From the NCBI GenBank assembly GCA_963747345.1, contig CAVVFA010000009.1:1-64000 (forward strand): a stretch of 64,000 nt of DNA, read 5' to 3'. A model generated the notes under the pieces. That model had not been told where the DNA came from. It did no database searches and saw only the letters and a program-made list of their open reading frames with translations. The position numbers were made by a program, and so were the translations under genes. Shown one piece after another: positions 46,757 through 54,948 of the stretch. The DNA is from GCA-2746795 sp963747345 (GTDB lineage: Bacteria; Chloroflexota; Anaerolineae; Promineifilales; Promineifilaceae). Numbering within the stretch: the stretch's first letter is position 1; each line of letters begins with the position of its first letter.

Positions 46757-48103
46757 TTATTCTGATGCGATCTGAGCGTTAACTTGATCCACAGCGCCTT
46801 GCAACGCTTCTGCCGGGGTGAGTTCGCCCGTGACCACGAAGGTGCCGGCGTTACCCCAAGCATCCCACACATAACCCATCGCTGGAATGGAAGGCATTGG
46901 CACTGCATTTACGCCTGCTTCATTGAAGCCAGCCGTATTCGGGTCAGAGGCTGCATTAAAAATGCTCGCCCAGGCAGATGGTCGCGGTTCCGCATCAAAG
47001 ATAGCTTGCATTCCTTCTTCGGTGGCAATATTTTCCATGGCGAAGGTTTGTGCTAGCAGCAGATTGTCGGAGTTTTGATTAAAGATGATGCCCTGAACAC
47101 CGAGGAATGGATACCCAGGTTCGCCACCTTCTTCGGCCGCTGGGAAAGCGGAAATGGCATAGGGTACACCAGCTGTATCGAAACGGTTAATCGCCCAGGG
47201 GCCAGTCAGGATGAAAGGCGCTTCGCCCGTTTCAAACAAGACGTGTGAGGCTTCCCAGTCTACGTTTTCTGAGGCCAGACCATTGTCTACCAGCGTTTGC
47301 ACCAGAGTTAGCCCCTCAACCATGCCGTCATTGTTCATGCCGATATCATCAGGAGTGAAACTGCCGGATTCATCACGACCGAAAATATAACCACCAAAAG
47401 AAGTGAACATGGGGTAGATGTTGTAGGTTAAATCGGGCAGGCCGATGGCGACTTGTGCATCACCATTGTTGACCAATTCTTCACCAATCGCCATGACTTC
47501 ATCCCAAGTTGCGGGTGCATCTGGAACCATGTCTGTGTTGCGGAAGAAGCCAATATTTTCAACGGCTAAGGGTAAGCCATACAGTTCGCCATCGTACATG
47601 AACCCGTCAATGGCGTTAGACAGGTATTGATCTGCTTTGTCTGCCAGATCAACTGGGGCGACTGCGCCATTTTCTACCAACGGGCCAAGGTTGTCATGCG
47701 GGATGATGGCCATGTCTGGCCCTTCGCCGGTGCCAGCACCAAGCAGCATCTGATTTTTGATTTCGCCCAGGTCAACCACTTCGATCACCACCGGGATGCC
47801 ATATTCTTCTTCAAACTGTTTCCCCAGTTCGGTCAATACACCAACACGACCGTCATCATATACCCACAAGGTCAGTGAATTTTCATCACTTACAGCTTCT
47901 TCTACTGGGGCTTCTTCGACCACTTCTTCTACTGGGGCCTCTTCCACTTCGGCTGCGGGTTCTTCAACTTCTGCGGCGGGAACGGCCGTTGCTTCCGCTG
48001 CGGCGGGCGCCGCAGGCTCTTGCGCACCGCCACAAGCAGCCAAGGCCAACAACACCATCAAAATGACACCAATTACTACACTATTTTTCTGCAAACTCTT
48101 CAT
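46757..48103 (-). CDS. ganS: Sugar-binding lipoprotein of the galactan transporter (MalE type)
   Basis: A 448-residue extracellular solute-binding protein (family 1). The lipobox is LAACGG. An 80-residue Ala/Glu/Val/Pro-rich spacer (APVEEVVEEAPVEE) separates it from the MalE-like domain, which starts LTLWVYDDGRVGVLTELGKQFEEEYGIPV and includes GEAPFILTGPWAINRF near its middle. It would capture galactan fragments at the outer face and deliver them to GanP/GanQ. It is the first gene after the operator palindrome at 48139, so it leads the operon ganS-P-Q-A-lacI. Confidence 0.9.
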   Translation of the reverse strand: MKSLQKNSVVIGVILMVLLALAACGGAQEPAAPAAAEATAVPAAEVEEPAAEVEEAPVEEVVEEAPVEEAVSDENSLTLWVYDDGRVGVLTELGKQFEEEYGIPVVIEVVDLGEIKNQMLLGAGTGEGPDMAIIPHDNLGPLVENGAVAPVDLADKADQYLSNAIDGFMYDGELYGLPLAVENIGFFRNTDMVPDAPATWDEVMAIGEELVNNGDAQVAIGLPDLTYNIYPMFTSFGGYIFGRDESGSFTPDDIGMNNDGMVEGLTLVQTLVDNGLASENVDWEASHVLFETGEAPFILTGPWAINRFDTAGVPYAISAFPAAEEGGEPGYPFLGVQGIIFNQNSDNLLLAQTFAMENIATEEGMQAIFDAEPRPSAWASIFNAASDPNTAGFNEAGVNAVPMPSIPAMGYVWDAWGNAGTFVVTGELTPAEALQGAVDQVNAQIASE

Positions 48104-48138
48104 CTTAGCCTCCGTTCAATTGAACTTGTCTGATAAAC

Positions 48139-48160
48139 TCCGTCAACGCGCGTTGACGGA
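48139..48160. promoter_or_regulatory. LacI-type operator upstream of ganS
   Basis: A perfect 22-bp palindrome centred on TCAACGCGCGTTGA lies 36 bp upstream of the ganS start. The same 14-bp core recurs upstream of the GH53 gene. The core form (central CGCG) is a typical LacI-family site, and the flanking TTGACG could double as a -35 element on the minus strand. Confidence 0.85.
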
Positions 48161-48186
48161 TTGATAAAAAAATTTAGTAGGTATTC

Positions 48187-48247
48187 AGACTCTAAGGGTT
48201 TTATTTCGAGAAATTCAACTTTTTGGTCGTTCAAACCCTTAGGGTCT
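48187..48247. repeat. Inverted repeat of the CCCTAAGGGTTT family, copy 2
   Basis: AGACTCTAAGGGTTT (48187-48201) pairs with AAACCCTTAGGGTCT (48233-48247) with one mismatch. It matches the 7756-7814 element, including TCTCTCGA after the right arm. It sits after the GH53 gene and may end its transcript. Confidence 0.75.
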
Positions 48248-48283
48248 CTCGACTAAAAACCAATACCTGGATTAAATGTATTA

Positions 48284-49999
48284 CTACTGTTTTACTAGGG
48301 CATAGTGGGCAAATGTGCGCAGATTAACGGCTTCGCTTAAATATTCTGGCGAGTCTGGAATTCCTAATATATCTACGGCTGTATGCACCCGCCCCTTCCC
48401 TACACTGACGACAGCCACATTAACAAAGTCAGGATTGTGGAGTGTCTCTTTGAGAATCTGAATCTCGATAACAGAAGGTGTGCCACTTTGCATGGCGGCT
48501 GCGCCCGTTAAGGTGATTTCTTGCCATGCGCCATCTTGCCAAGCGTAAAACGTATAGTGTGCACTCGTCGTGCCCTTGTATTCTGCAATATCCACATCCA
48601 GGCGAAACTCAGGCTGATACGGATCATCAACCAAAATCGGCCGTTTACCGACATCTTCCGTTGCGCCTTTTCCATCTTGGGTGCTGTCCAGATAAATGAG
48701 ATAGGTGCTTTCTTTGGCGGCAATTACGTCGCCAGCTACGGTTAAGGTCAAATATAACGAATCTGGATCATCGTCAATGGTTAAATTTAAGAGATCGTCT
48801 TGTGGTTTTTGGAAAAGCGAATCGCCAACTGCATCTGCGAGTAGGGGTGTGGTGTTTTCTGCTATGATGCCGTCGATGAGAAGTAACGGCCGTTTATAAT
48901 CAACTCCTAAAAAGTCAGCCCCGGCATGGAGTTCGTTCTCGAAATCAAAAAACGTGGCGTTTTCCCAATGAGACCCTTGCCCCCAACGGGTGCTACACGC
49001 TGTAGAAACCCAGGCTGGCTCCCAATAAACAATCCCCAAGGCACCATTGCTTACCAAGCTTTGGGTCAAGTCAATCATAAATTGACGCTGCCCTTCAATG
49101 GTGGCGGGATAAGCCCCGATGGTTTGATCGAGTACATTATCCGCCGTATCCCCGACCACCGCTTCACGTGTCCACGGATAGCCAGCCTCAACAACCATCA
49201 CCTCTTTGCCAAACTCCTGGCGTAAATAAGTGACATGACTACCCATGTCGGCCAGCGAAAATTGGCTCCATTCTGGATAATAAGAAACACCGATTACATC
49301 AAAATCAGTGACGCCATTTTCGCGGGCTTGGGTAAACCACCAGCCCGTGTTTTCTGGTTGGGCCACATGCAAAATGATTTGCGGATTTGTGTCTGTGGCT
49401 TCGGCCACATCACGTACCGCCTGGATGCCTGCATTAAAAAGTTTGGCATCGCGAGGCCAATCTGATTCCAATGTTCGTTTCAATAGGCCGGGATTTGTTT
49501 CGTTGCCCACCTGCACAAAATCAGGCATCAACTCAGCTTCATGCAATTGCATGAGCACGTCGTACGTGTAGTCATAGACCGCTTGGGGTAAGGCATCATC
49601 TGGTAGCGATTCCCAGGCGGCGGGAATCGTTTGACGGCTGGGGTCTGCCCAATTATCAGAGTAGTGAAAGTCGAGCAGGGTTGCCATGCCTTGTTCTTTG
49701 GCTCGGGTAAACGTAGTGGTCACATCGGGCAAGGTGCTGTATGCCGTCCAATCGGGATTGTGCCACAATCTGGCTCGCACCAGATTAGCACCTTGTTCTT
49801 GAAATAATTGGAAAGGATCTTTCGCTTCCCCATCGACATGATACACAGCGCCACAATCTTCCATTTCATTCACATAGGAAAGGTCGAGACCCCGGTAAAA
49901 AGTCGGCTTTTCAGGTTGCATCGGTTTGCAGCTAATAAGTGCTAAACCTAGCAGAAATAGGGGGGATAGTTTAGTTAGTGCTTGATAATTTAGAGACAT
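48284..49999 (-). CDS. ganB: GH53 arabinogalactan endo-beta-1,4-galactanase, lipoprotein
   Basis: A 571-residue surface enzyme. The lipobox LISC (Cys24) anchors it. The GH53 barrel follows from FYRGLDLSYVNEMEDCG to about residue 390; acid/base Glu167 is in VQVGNETNPG and the nucleophile Glu271 in VVEAGYPW. The C-terminal 170 residues form a beta-rich domain (TIDDDPDSLYLTLTVAGD), unlike the minimal 340-residue GH53s, perhaps sugar-binding. It cuts beta-1,4-galactan into galacto-oligosaccharides outside the cell for the GanSPQ importer. An operator palindrome lies 67 bp upstream. Confidence 0.9.
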   Translation of the reverse strand: MSLNYQALTKLSPLFLLGLALISCKPMQPEKPTFYRGLDLSYVNEMEDCGAVYHVDGEAKDPFQLFQEQGANLVRARLWHNPDWTAYSTLPDVTTTFTRAKEQGMATLLDFHYSDNWADPSRQTIPAAWESLPDDALPQAVYDYTYDVLMQLHEAELMPDFVQVGNETNPGLLKRTLESDWPRDAKLFNAGIQAVRDVAEATDTNPQIILHVAQPENTGWWFTQARENGVTDFDVIGVSYYPEWSQFSLADMGSHVTYLRQEFGKEVMVVEAGYPWTREAVVGDTADNVLDQTIGAYPATIEGQRQFMIDLTQSLVSNGALGIVYWEPAWVSTACSTRWGQGSHWENATFFDFENELHAGADFLGVDYKRPLLLIDGIIAENTTPLLADAVGDSLFQKPQDDLLNLTIDDDPDSLYLTLTVAGDVIAAKESTYLIYLDSTQDGKGATEDVGKRPILVDDPYQPEFRLDVDIAEYKGTTSAHYTFYAWQDGAWQEITLTGAAAMQSGTPSVIEIQILKETLHNPDFVNVAVVSVGKGRVHTAVDILGIPDSPEYLSEAVNLRTFAHYALVKQ

Positions 50000-50065
50000 A
50001 GTAAAAAATATTGTCGGTTAAATAAGCGCTAAATTCGTGAGTGAACAGGTTGTTGATTCAAGTTG

Positions 50066-50079
50066 TCAACGCGCGTTGA
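50066..50079. promoter_or_regulatory. LacI-type operator upstream of the GH53 gene
   Basis: TCAACGCGCGTTGA, the same 14-bp palindrome core as at 48139. On the minus strand it continues as TTGACAAC, so binding would block a -35 element. This ties the galactanase to the transporter operon as one regulon. Confidence 0.85.
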
Positions 50080-50161
50080 TAGCATCATATAAGAAAACCT
50101 AATTGTTGTCAATCACTTGATTGTGGCTCCGATTTTTGAACTTGCTGTTAGGTTTGGATGG

Positions 50162-51073
50162 TTATGGCTCAAGCACCCGAATGATTTGCAACATGGTTTG
50201 ATTGATGGGCGTTGGCACGCCATACTTTTCCCCTAAGGCCACCACTTTTCCAGCAAAAATATCGACTTCCGTTTTTCGCCCCGCTTCTATATCTTGCAGC
50301 ATGGAGGTTTTGCCTGTGGGGGAAAGGGTGTGGAGGACAGTGAGCCAATCGGCAACGGCCGTTTCCCCCAAATCAATTCCCTCATATTCAGCCAACACAA
50401 TCACTTCTTGCATCAAGGCCACCATTAACGCTTGCGCATGTGGCAAGGTCTGAAAAGCGCCATAAGGCGCTCGCATCACGGCCGATGCCTGATTCACGCC
50501 CACATTGACCATGAATTTCCACCACATCGTCTTGAACATGTCAACAGGTGTTTCATAGGCAATGCCCGCTTGTGCAAAAGCCAACTGAACCATCTGCACA
50601 CGTGGTGTTAACACCCGATTTTCTGGCTCGCCAAAGATGAGCTTACCTATCGTTGAATAAGTAACTTCATCATCTTGACGGACAGCATCTATGCCCACCG
50701 CCACCGCGTATAACAATTTTTCCAGGCCATACACAGCCCCGATCATGGCCTCGCTGTCCAACCCATTCAGGACAGACAAAATAATAGTTTGCTTGCCAAT
50801 GAAGTTGGCTAGATCAGGGATAGCCGCTGGCAATTGATGTTGTTTGAGCGCCACAATAATGAGATCGGCCGTATAGCCCGTTTCACGGGGATGGGTAACT
50901 GGCACGGCATATGGTTTCCCATTAACTATGATTGGCTGGTTGCGCAAGCGCTCATACCGTTCTCCCGCAGCAATAAACGAAACTGCGAAAGTTCCGGTAT
51001 CTGAAAGCAAGCTGGCATACGCCGCTCCCATCGCTCCCGCTCCTAAAATGAGTATGTTGTTGATTTTTTGCAT
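50162..51073 (-). CDS. Ketopantoate reductase-family (ApbA/PanE) dehydrogenase
   Basis: A 303-residue protein. The cofactor motif is ILGAGAMGAAYASLL, then LIIVALKQHQ (PanE: VLVKSYQT), LNGLDSE, KFMVNVGVNQASAV (catalytic Lys region) and TSMLQDIEAGRKTEVD. These match the PanE fold, but the window already has panE at 21870 in the pantothenate group, so this copy may act on another 2-oxo acid. The start at 51073 lies after CGGAGCT. It is followed in the opposite direction by no partner; the neighbour upstream is a DmpA-type peptidase on the same strand, 200 bp away. Confidence 0.82.
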   Translation of the reverse strand: MQKINNILILGAGAMGAAYASLLSDTGTFAVSFIAAGERYERLRNQPIIVNGKPYAVPVTHPRETGYTADLIIVALKQHQLPAAIPDLANFIGKQTIILSVLNGLDSEAMIGAVYGLEKLLYAVAVGIDAVRQDDEVTYSTIGKLIFGEPENRVLTPRVQMVQLAFAQAGIAYETPVDMFKTMWWKFMVNVGVNQASAVMRAPYGAFQTLPHAQALMVALMQEVIVLAEYEGIDLGETAVADWLTVLHTLSPTGKTSMLQDIEAGRKTEVDIFAGKVVALGEKYGVPTPINQTMLQIIRVLEP

Positions 51074-51272
51074 GATAGCTCCGGTGTGTTTTGTGAATAC
51101 CATGCGTATTTTCTCGCAGGACATCACTTGAGCCAAATTTATTAAAACGGTGTGTGGGCTGTTAGGTAAAAGCGGGAAAGTTTTTGGAAATAAAATTGTG
51201 CAAAACCCGCTTTTCCTTGAAGGAAACCACAATTTTGCGTGTTGGTAATTTTAAGAACTTTTTGTGGTTTAC

Positions 51273-52373
51273 CTAAGGCGACTTATGCCACCAGCGCTCT
51301 GTAAATTCTTTGTAATCAGCCATGATTTTCTGTAAATCATCAAGCGGTAATTCATGGACAATACGCCCCTGATACCCCACCATCGTCTCGGCGGCCGTTA
51401 GTGAATTCAAAATCGCCTCTTCCACCCCTTCTGCTACCGCTTCAAAAAACGGATTGAGATGGTTGTGGGGTATCATCTTTAAATCACGCACCAGCCCCAT
51501 CTTTGCAGGCAAATGATTACCCGTGGCAAAAGCCAGGAATATATCGCCACTGCCATTATGGCCCACGCCGCCTGCCCGGCTGAGTCCCACTGTAGCCCGC
51601 TGCGCCAATCGCCTGCACTGCACCGGCAGCAGGGGCGCGTCAGTGGCGATGATCACAATGATCGAACTGCTTTGCAGTGGTTCTGGCCAGGGGGGAATGG
51701 GTGTGTGGTCATGGCCTAGAATCCGCCCTACCGGCACACCATCCACGCGCAGCAGGTGACGGTCGCCATAATTGCTTTGCACGAGAATACCGACGGTGTA
51801 CTTGTTGTATTCACTCTCCACTATACGCGATGAGGTGCCGATGCCACCTTTGAAGTCATGGCAAATCATGCCTGACCCACCGCCCACACTTCCTTCAGCC
51901 ACCGGCCCATCCGTTGCTTGCGCCAATGCTTTATAGACCCGTTCTTTGGTGACATGAAAACCGTTGATGTCATTTAGCCAGCCATCAAAAGTTTCTGCGA
52001 CCACTGGCAGCCAGAAGCCTTCTTTATAATTCTGTTCCACCACATAGGACACTAACGCATCACGGACGACACCCACCTGAAAGGTATTTGTGAGGCCAAT
52101 TGCCGAGCCTAACATGCCTGATTCAGTCAACCAGGGCAAGCCTGTCATTTCGCCATTGCCGTTGAAGGCATGATAGCCAGCAAAAGCATAGTCGTTCCAT
52201 ATGGCATCACCGCGAGGTAATATGATGGTGACACCGGTACGAGCAATACGGGGTTTGTCGTAAATGAGGGTGCTGTGTCCCACTAGAACACCGGGAACGT
52301 CTGTAATGGTGTTATGGGGGCCAGTGGGATAATCGCCGATAATAATTCCCAAATCACGTAATCTGGCACGCAT
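51273..52373 (-). CDS. P1/DmpA-family aminopeptidase
   Basis: A 366-residue Ntn-like self-processing peptidase. The N-terminal ITDVPGVLVGHSTL and VGVVRDALV and the conserved GGGSGMICHDFKGGIGTSSR, in which autocleavage before the Ser would give the nucleophile, are typical of DmpA/BapA enzymes. They release N-terminal D-, L- or beta-amino acids from peptides. No signal peptide is present, so it is cytoplasmic. The start at 52373 overlaps no other gene; the upstream region has an AAGGAG ribosome site. Confidence 0.88.
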   Translation of the reverse strand: MRARLRDLGIIIGDYPTGPHNTITDVPGVLVGHSTLIYDKPRIARTGVTIILPRGDAIWNDYAFAGYHAFNGNGEMTGLPWLTESGMLGSAIGLTNTFQVGVVRDALVSYVVEQNYKEGFWLPVVAETFDGWLNDINGFHVTKERVYKALAQATDGPVAEGSVGGGSGMICHDFKGGIGTSSRIVESEYNKYTVGILVQSNYGDRHLLRVDGVPVGRILGHDHTPIPPWPEPLQSSSIIVIIATDAPLLPVQCRRLAQRATVGLSRAGGVGHNGSGDIFLAFATGNHLPAKMGLVRDLKMIPHNHLNPFFEAVAEGVEEAILNSLTAAETMVGYQGRIVHELPLDDLQKIMADYKEFTERWWHKSP

Positions 52374-52495
52374 GATAATCTTCTCCTTGCTGCCTCTCGG
52401 GCTTTACCAGGATGTTACAGATAAGGGAAGAAACCGGCAATAGTATATTGGCAGCAGGATAGAAGATACGGCAAACGGCCGTTCTCCATACCTAA

Positions 52496-53830
52496 TTACA
52501 CGATCTGACTTTTTTGGTGGATTTCCAGGATTATTTCAGGTAAACGGCCGTTCTCTCGGAACAGATCCGCTTCATAGGCACTGATGTCGATCTCATGCTC
52601 AATCAGATGGCGTAAGGGATCCGCCAGAGCTTGATTACCCATGAGCAGCGCCCCCACAATACGGCCGTTCGTCACCATCAGTCGCACCGAATTGGGTCCT
52701 TTTTTGTCCCAGGCCGACTGTGTGCGCGTGGTAAACGGGGCTGTCCAGATGTGGCTGGAACCCCGTGAGAGGTGGGTTACATTTTCTTCCCCGTCCGCCT
52801 GCTGTCCCATTCGCCCCATGATGGTAACATGAACCCCAAATAACAGCGCCGCGTTAAACGGACTGCCTTTTTGATAGCTGAGATTGGGAGAACGGCCGTT
52901 TGCAATTTCCACCATGTTATGACCAGCAGCTCGCCCTTCGCTGATGGCGCTCGGCCACAGAATATCCAGGTGGTAAGCCTCAGTCCAGCGATCATACACT
53001 TGCGCCACATCCCCGGCGGCAAACAACGTAGGCACATTGGTTTGCAAGTATGGATTCACCAGCACACCTTGATCTTGATCGACTGGCAGGTCTTTGACAA
53101 GGCTTAAATTAGGACGCACCCCAATCGCCACCCCCACTACCTGACATTTTAATAACTCTCCACTTTTGAGCTTGACTCCGGCAACTTTGCCTCGCTTGCC
53201 CACAACTTCAGTAATGCCTTCATGGTAACGAATATCGATTTTTTCGTGCCTGATTTGTTCTTCGATAATGGCCGATTCCTGCTCATCAAACAGCCGTGAC
53301 CAAATCCGCCCACCACGCTGTATCAGATGGGTTCTGCTGCCTTGATGCCGCAGCCCTTCGGCCAGTTCTAAGGCTGTAATACCACCGCCAACCACAACGG
53401 CCGTTTTGGCTTTGCGTCCTCGTTTAATCACCTCCCGGGCATCATTCAGCGTGTCAAACGTGAGAATGCCTTGCAGTTCGCCGCCGGGAAAAGGAGCACT
53501 CACCGCACTGGAACCCGTTGCCAGCAGGAGCACATCATAGGCCAACTGCTTGCCATTCTCCAGGCTGAGTGTGTGCTGCGCCAGATTCAGTTCAACCACA
53601 TGACCGTGCAGTAAATCGAGCTGATTTTCACGGTAAAAGGAGGCTTGCCGCGAAATGAGCTGCTTTTCCGACACTTCACCCAAAACCAGATAGGCAATGC
53701 CCGGACGTGAGTAAAATAGGTGGGGTTCGTTGGTAATGAGGGTAATGCGACCTTGCGGGTCACGCTGCCGAATGATTTCGGCGGCGCTTAAACCAGCCGC
53801 CCCATTCCCGATAATGACGTAATGTTTCAT
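52496..53830 (-). CDS. FAD-dependent pyridine-nucleotide oxidoreductase, last gene of the multihaem operon
   Basis: A 444-residue two-dinucleotide-binding flavoprotein. FAD motif GNGAAGLSAAEII starts at residue 8 and the NAD(P) motif VVVGGGITALELAEGL near 148, with the second FAD motif TLFAAGDVAQ near 265. No CxxxxC disulfide is visible, so it is of the rubredoxin/nitrite-reductase (NirB N-terminal) type rather than a glutathione-reductase type. It probably moves electrons between NAD(P)H and the adjacent ferredoxin. Its ATG overlaps the ferredoxin stop by four bases (ATGA), which strongly implies a joint complex. Confidence 0.88.
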   Translation of the reverse strand: MKHYVIIGNGAAGLSAAEIIRQRDPQGRITLITNEPHLFYSRPGIAYLVLGEVSEKQLISRQASFYRENQLDLLHGHVVELNLAQHTLSLENGKQLAYDVLLLATGSSAVSAPFPGGELQGILTFDTLNDAREVIKRGRKAKTAVVVGGGITALELAEGLRHQGSRTHLIQRGGRIWSRLFDEQESAIIEEQIRHEKIDIRYHEGITEVVGKRGKVAGVKLKSGELLKCQVVGVAIGVRPNLSLVKDLPVDQDQGVLVNPYLQTNVPTLFAAGDVAQVYDRWTEAYHLDILWPSAISEGRAAGHNMVEIANGRSPNLSYQKGSPFNAALLFGVHVTIMGRMGQQADGEENVTHLSRGSSHIWTAPFTTRTQSAWDKKGPNSVRLMVTNGRIVGALLMGNQALADPLRHLIEHEIDISAYEADLFRENGRLPEIILEIHQKSQIV

Positions 53831-54117
53831 AGTTGATTGGGATTGATCTCCAAAGAGTTGTCACTGCGAATCAAAATGGCTGGCCCCCAGCGCAAGGTGC
53901 CGCGCGGGCACTTTTCAATGCAAGCGCCGCAGGTAATGCACCGGCTGTCGGTGACATTTTGCCCGCGTCGCGCATACTCTCGCACTTCAATGCCAACTGG
54001 ACAGTTGTAGCCGCAAATGCCACACTGCACACAGCGGCTCGAATCAGATATGACCTGCCGTAAAACAGGGAGTGGGTGGCTGTCAATAACGGCCGTTTTC
54101 CGCTTAAATAAACTCAT
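53827..54117 (-). CDS. 2[4Fe-4S] ferredoxin, operon gene 4
   Basis: A 96-residue iron-sulfur protein with two complete CxxCxxCxxxCP motifs: CVQCGICGYNCP and CITCGACIEKCP, each ligating one 4Fe-4S cluster. A hydrophilic N-terminal extension (LFKRKTAV) precedes them. It lies between a b-type membrane protein and a flavoprotein and would pass electrons between them at the cytoplasmic side. It begins seven bases after the membrane-protein gene stop. Confidence 0.92.
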   Translation of the reverse strand: MSLFKRKTAVIDSHPLPVLRQVISDSSRCVQCGICGYNCPVGIEVREYARRGQNVTDSRCITCGACIEKCPRGTLRWGPAILIRSDNSLEINPNQL

Positions 54118-54123
54118 ATATAG

Positions 54124-54930
54124 CTAACTCAGTGCCCCAAAATAGATGGTGGCAACAATGTGGATGGTCATGGCGGTGAACAACGTTAGCCCCAAGGGCA
54201 CGTGAGCGGTGTGCCACCAGCCCATCATTTGCCGAACTGTTTGTAACGAGCGTATTTGGCGTGTCAACTGCTGTTGACGGCGCAGCGAGGCTTCAATCTC
54301 GTTCATACGCGCCCGTTCTTCTTTGTCTAACTTACCCAGCGCGGCCCGAATCTGCCGCCGTGTTTGCCATTCTTGATACCGGTAAAGCAAAACGGCCGTT
54401 GGCGATAACGCTTGTGGGGATAAAACGGCCGTTTCCTGTTGAACCAACGCCTGCACCTGCATAGACTTATTCGCCGACCAGGCTTGCAGCGCCTGCCGCT
54501 GCTCCTGGTGCTGCGCTTCCAACGTGCGCCGGTCTACTTCAATGCCAGCCAGCGTGCGCGGAACGGCCGTGTAAATATAACGTCCCAAAAACCCACTGGC
54601 TACCACCAATATCGTCAACAACATCGTAAACCCCGCCAGCCCCCGAAACTCCAGGCCCGTATGCATCAATACCAATGCCGGTCCCACAATCCCCGTAAAA
54701 ATATGAAAAGAGAGCCAATGGCGCATCTGACCAAACCGAAAAAAGCGCAGCCGTTTACGCGCACTGTACAACGTCTCCGCCATAATCATCAACACCGCGC
54801 CCAAAACACCCAGCGCATGTCCAAATGGATGCCCGCCATCAGGAATCGTGATAGCTTCATAGGCAATATAAACCACAGCCAGAAACAATACCACAAAAAA
54901 ACTAAGTTTTAATTCAAAATTCGAGTTCAT
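54124..54930 (-). CDS. Dihaem b-type cytochrome-like membrane protein with coiled coil, operon gene 3
   Basis: A 268-residue protein with five hydrophobic helices. Helix 3 has His76 and His90, helix 5 His243 and His257; each pair is spaced His-X13-His, the spacing that binds two haems in cytochrome b-type four-helix bundles. Further His are at 34, 38 and 71. Between helices 4 and 5 lies a charged helical stretch (about 125-235) rich in Gln and Arg that looks like a coiled coil. I do not recognise the family by sequence. Placed between multihaem c cytochromes and a ferredoxin, it is the likely transmembrane electron path. Confidence 0.75.
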   Translation of the reverse strand: MNSNFELKLSFFVVLFLAVVYIAYEAITIPDGGHPFGHALGVLGAVLMIMAETLYSARKRLRFFRFGQMRHWLSFHIFTGIVGPALVLMHTGLEFRGLAGFTMLLTILVVASGFLGRYIYTAVPRTLAGIEVDRRTLEAQHQEQRQALQAWSANKSMQVQALVQQETAVLSPQALSPTAVLLYRYQEWQTRRQIRAALGKLDKEERARMNEIEASLRRQQQLTRQIRSLQTVRQMMGWWHTAHVPLGLTLFTAMTIHIVATIYFGALS

Positions 54931-54948
54931 AAGCGTATATCTTTTTTG

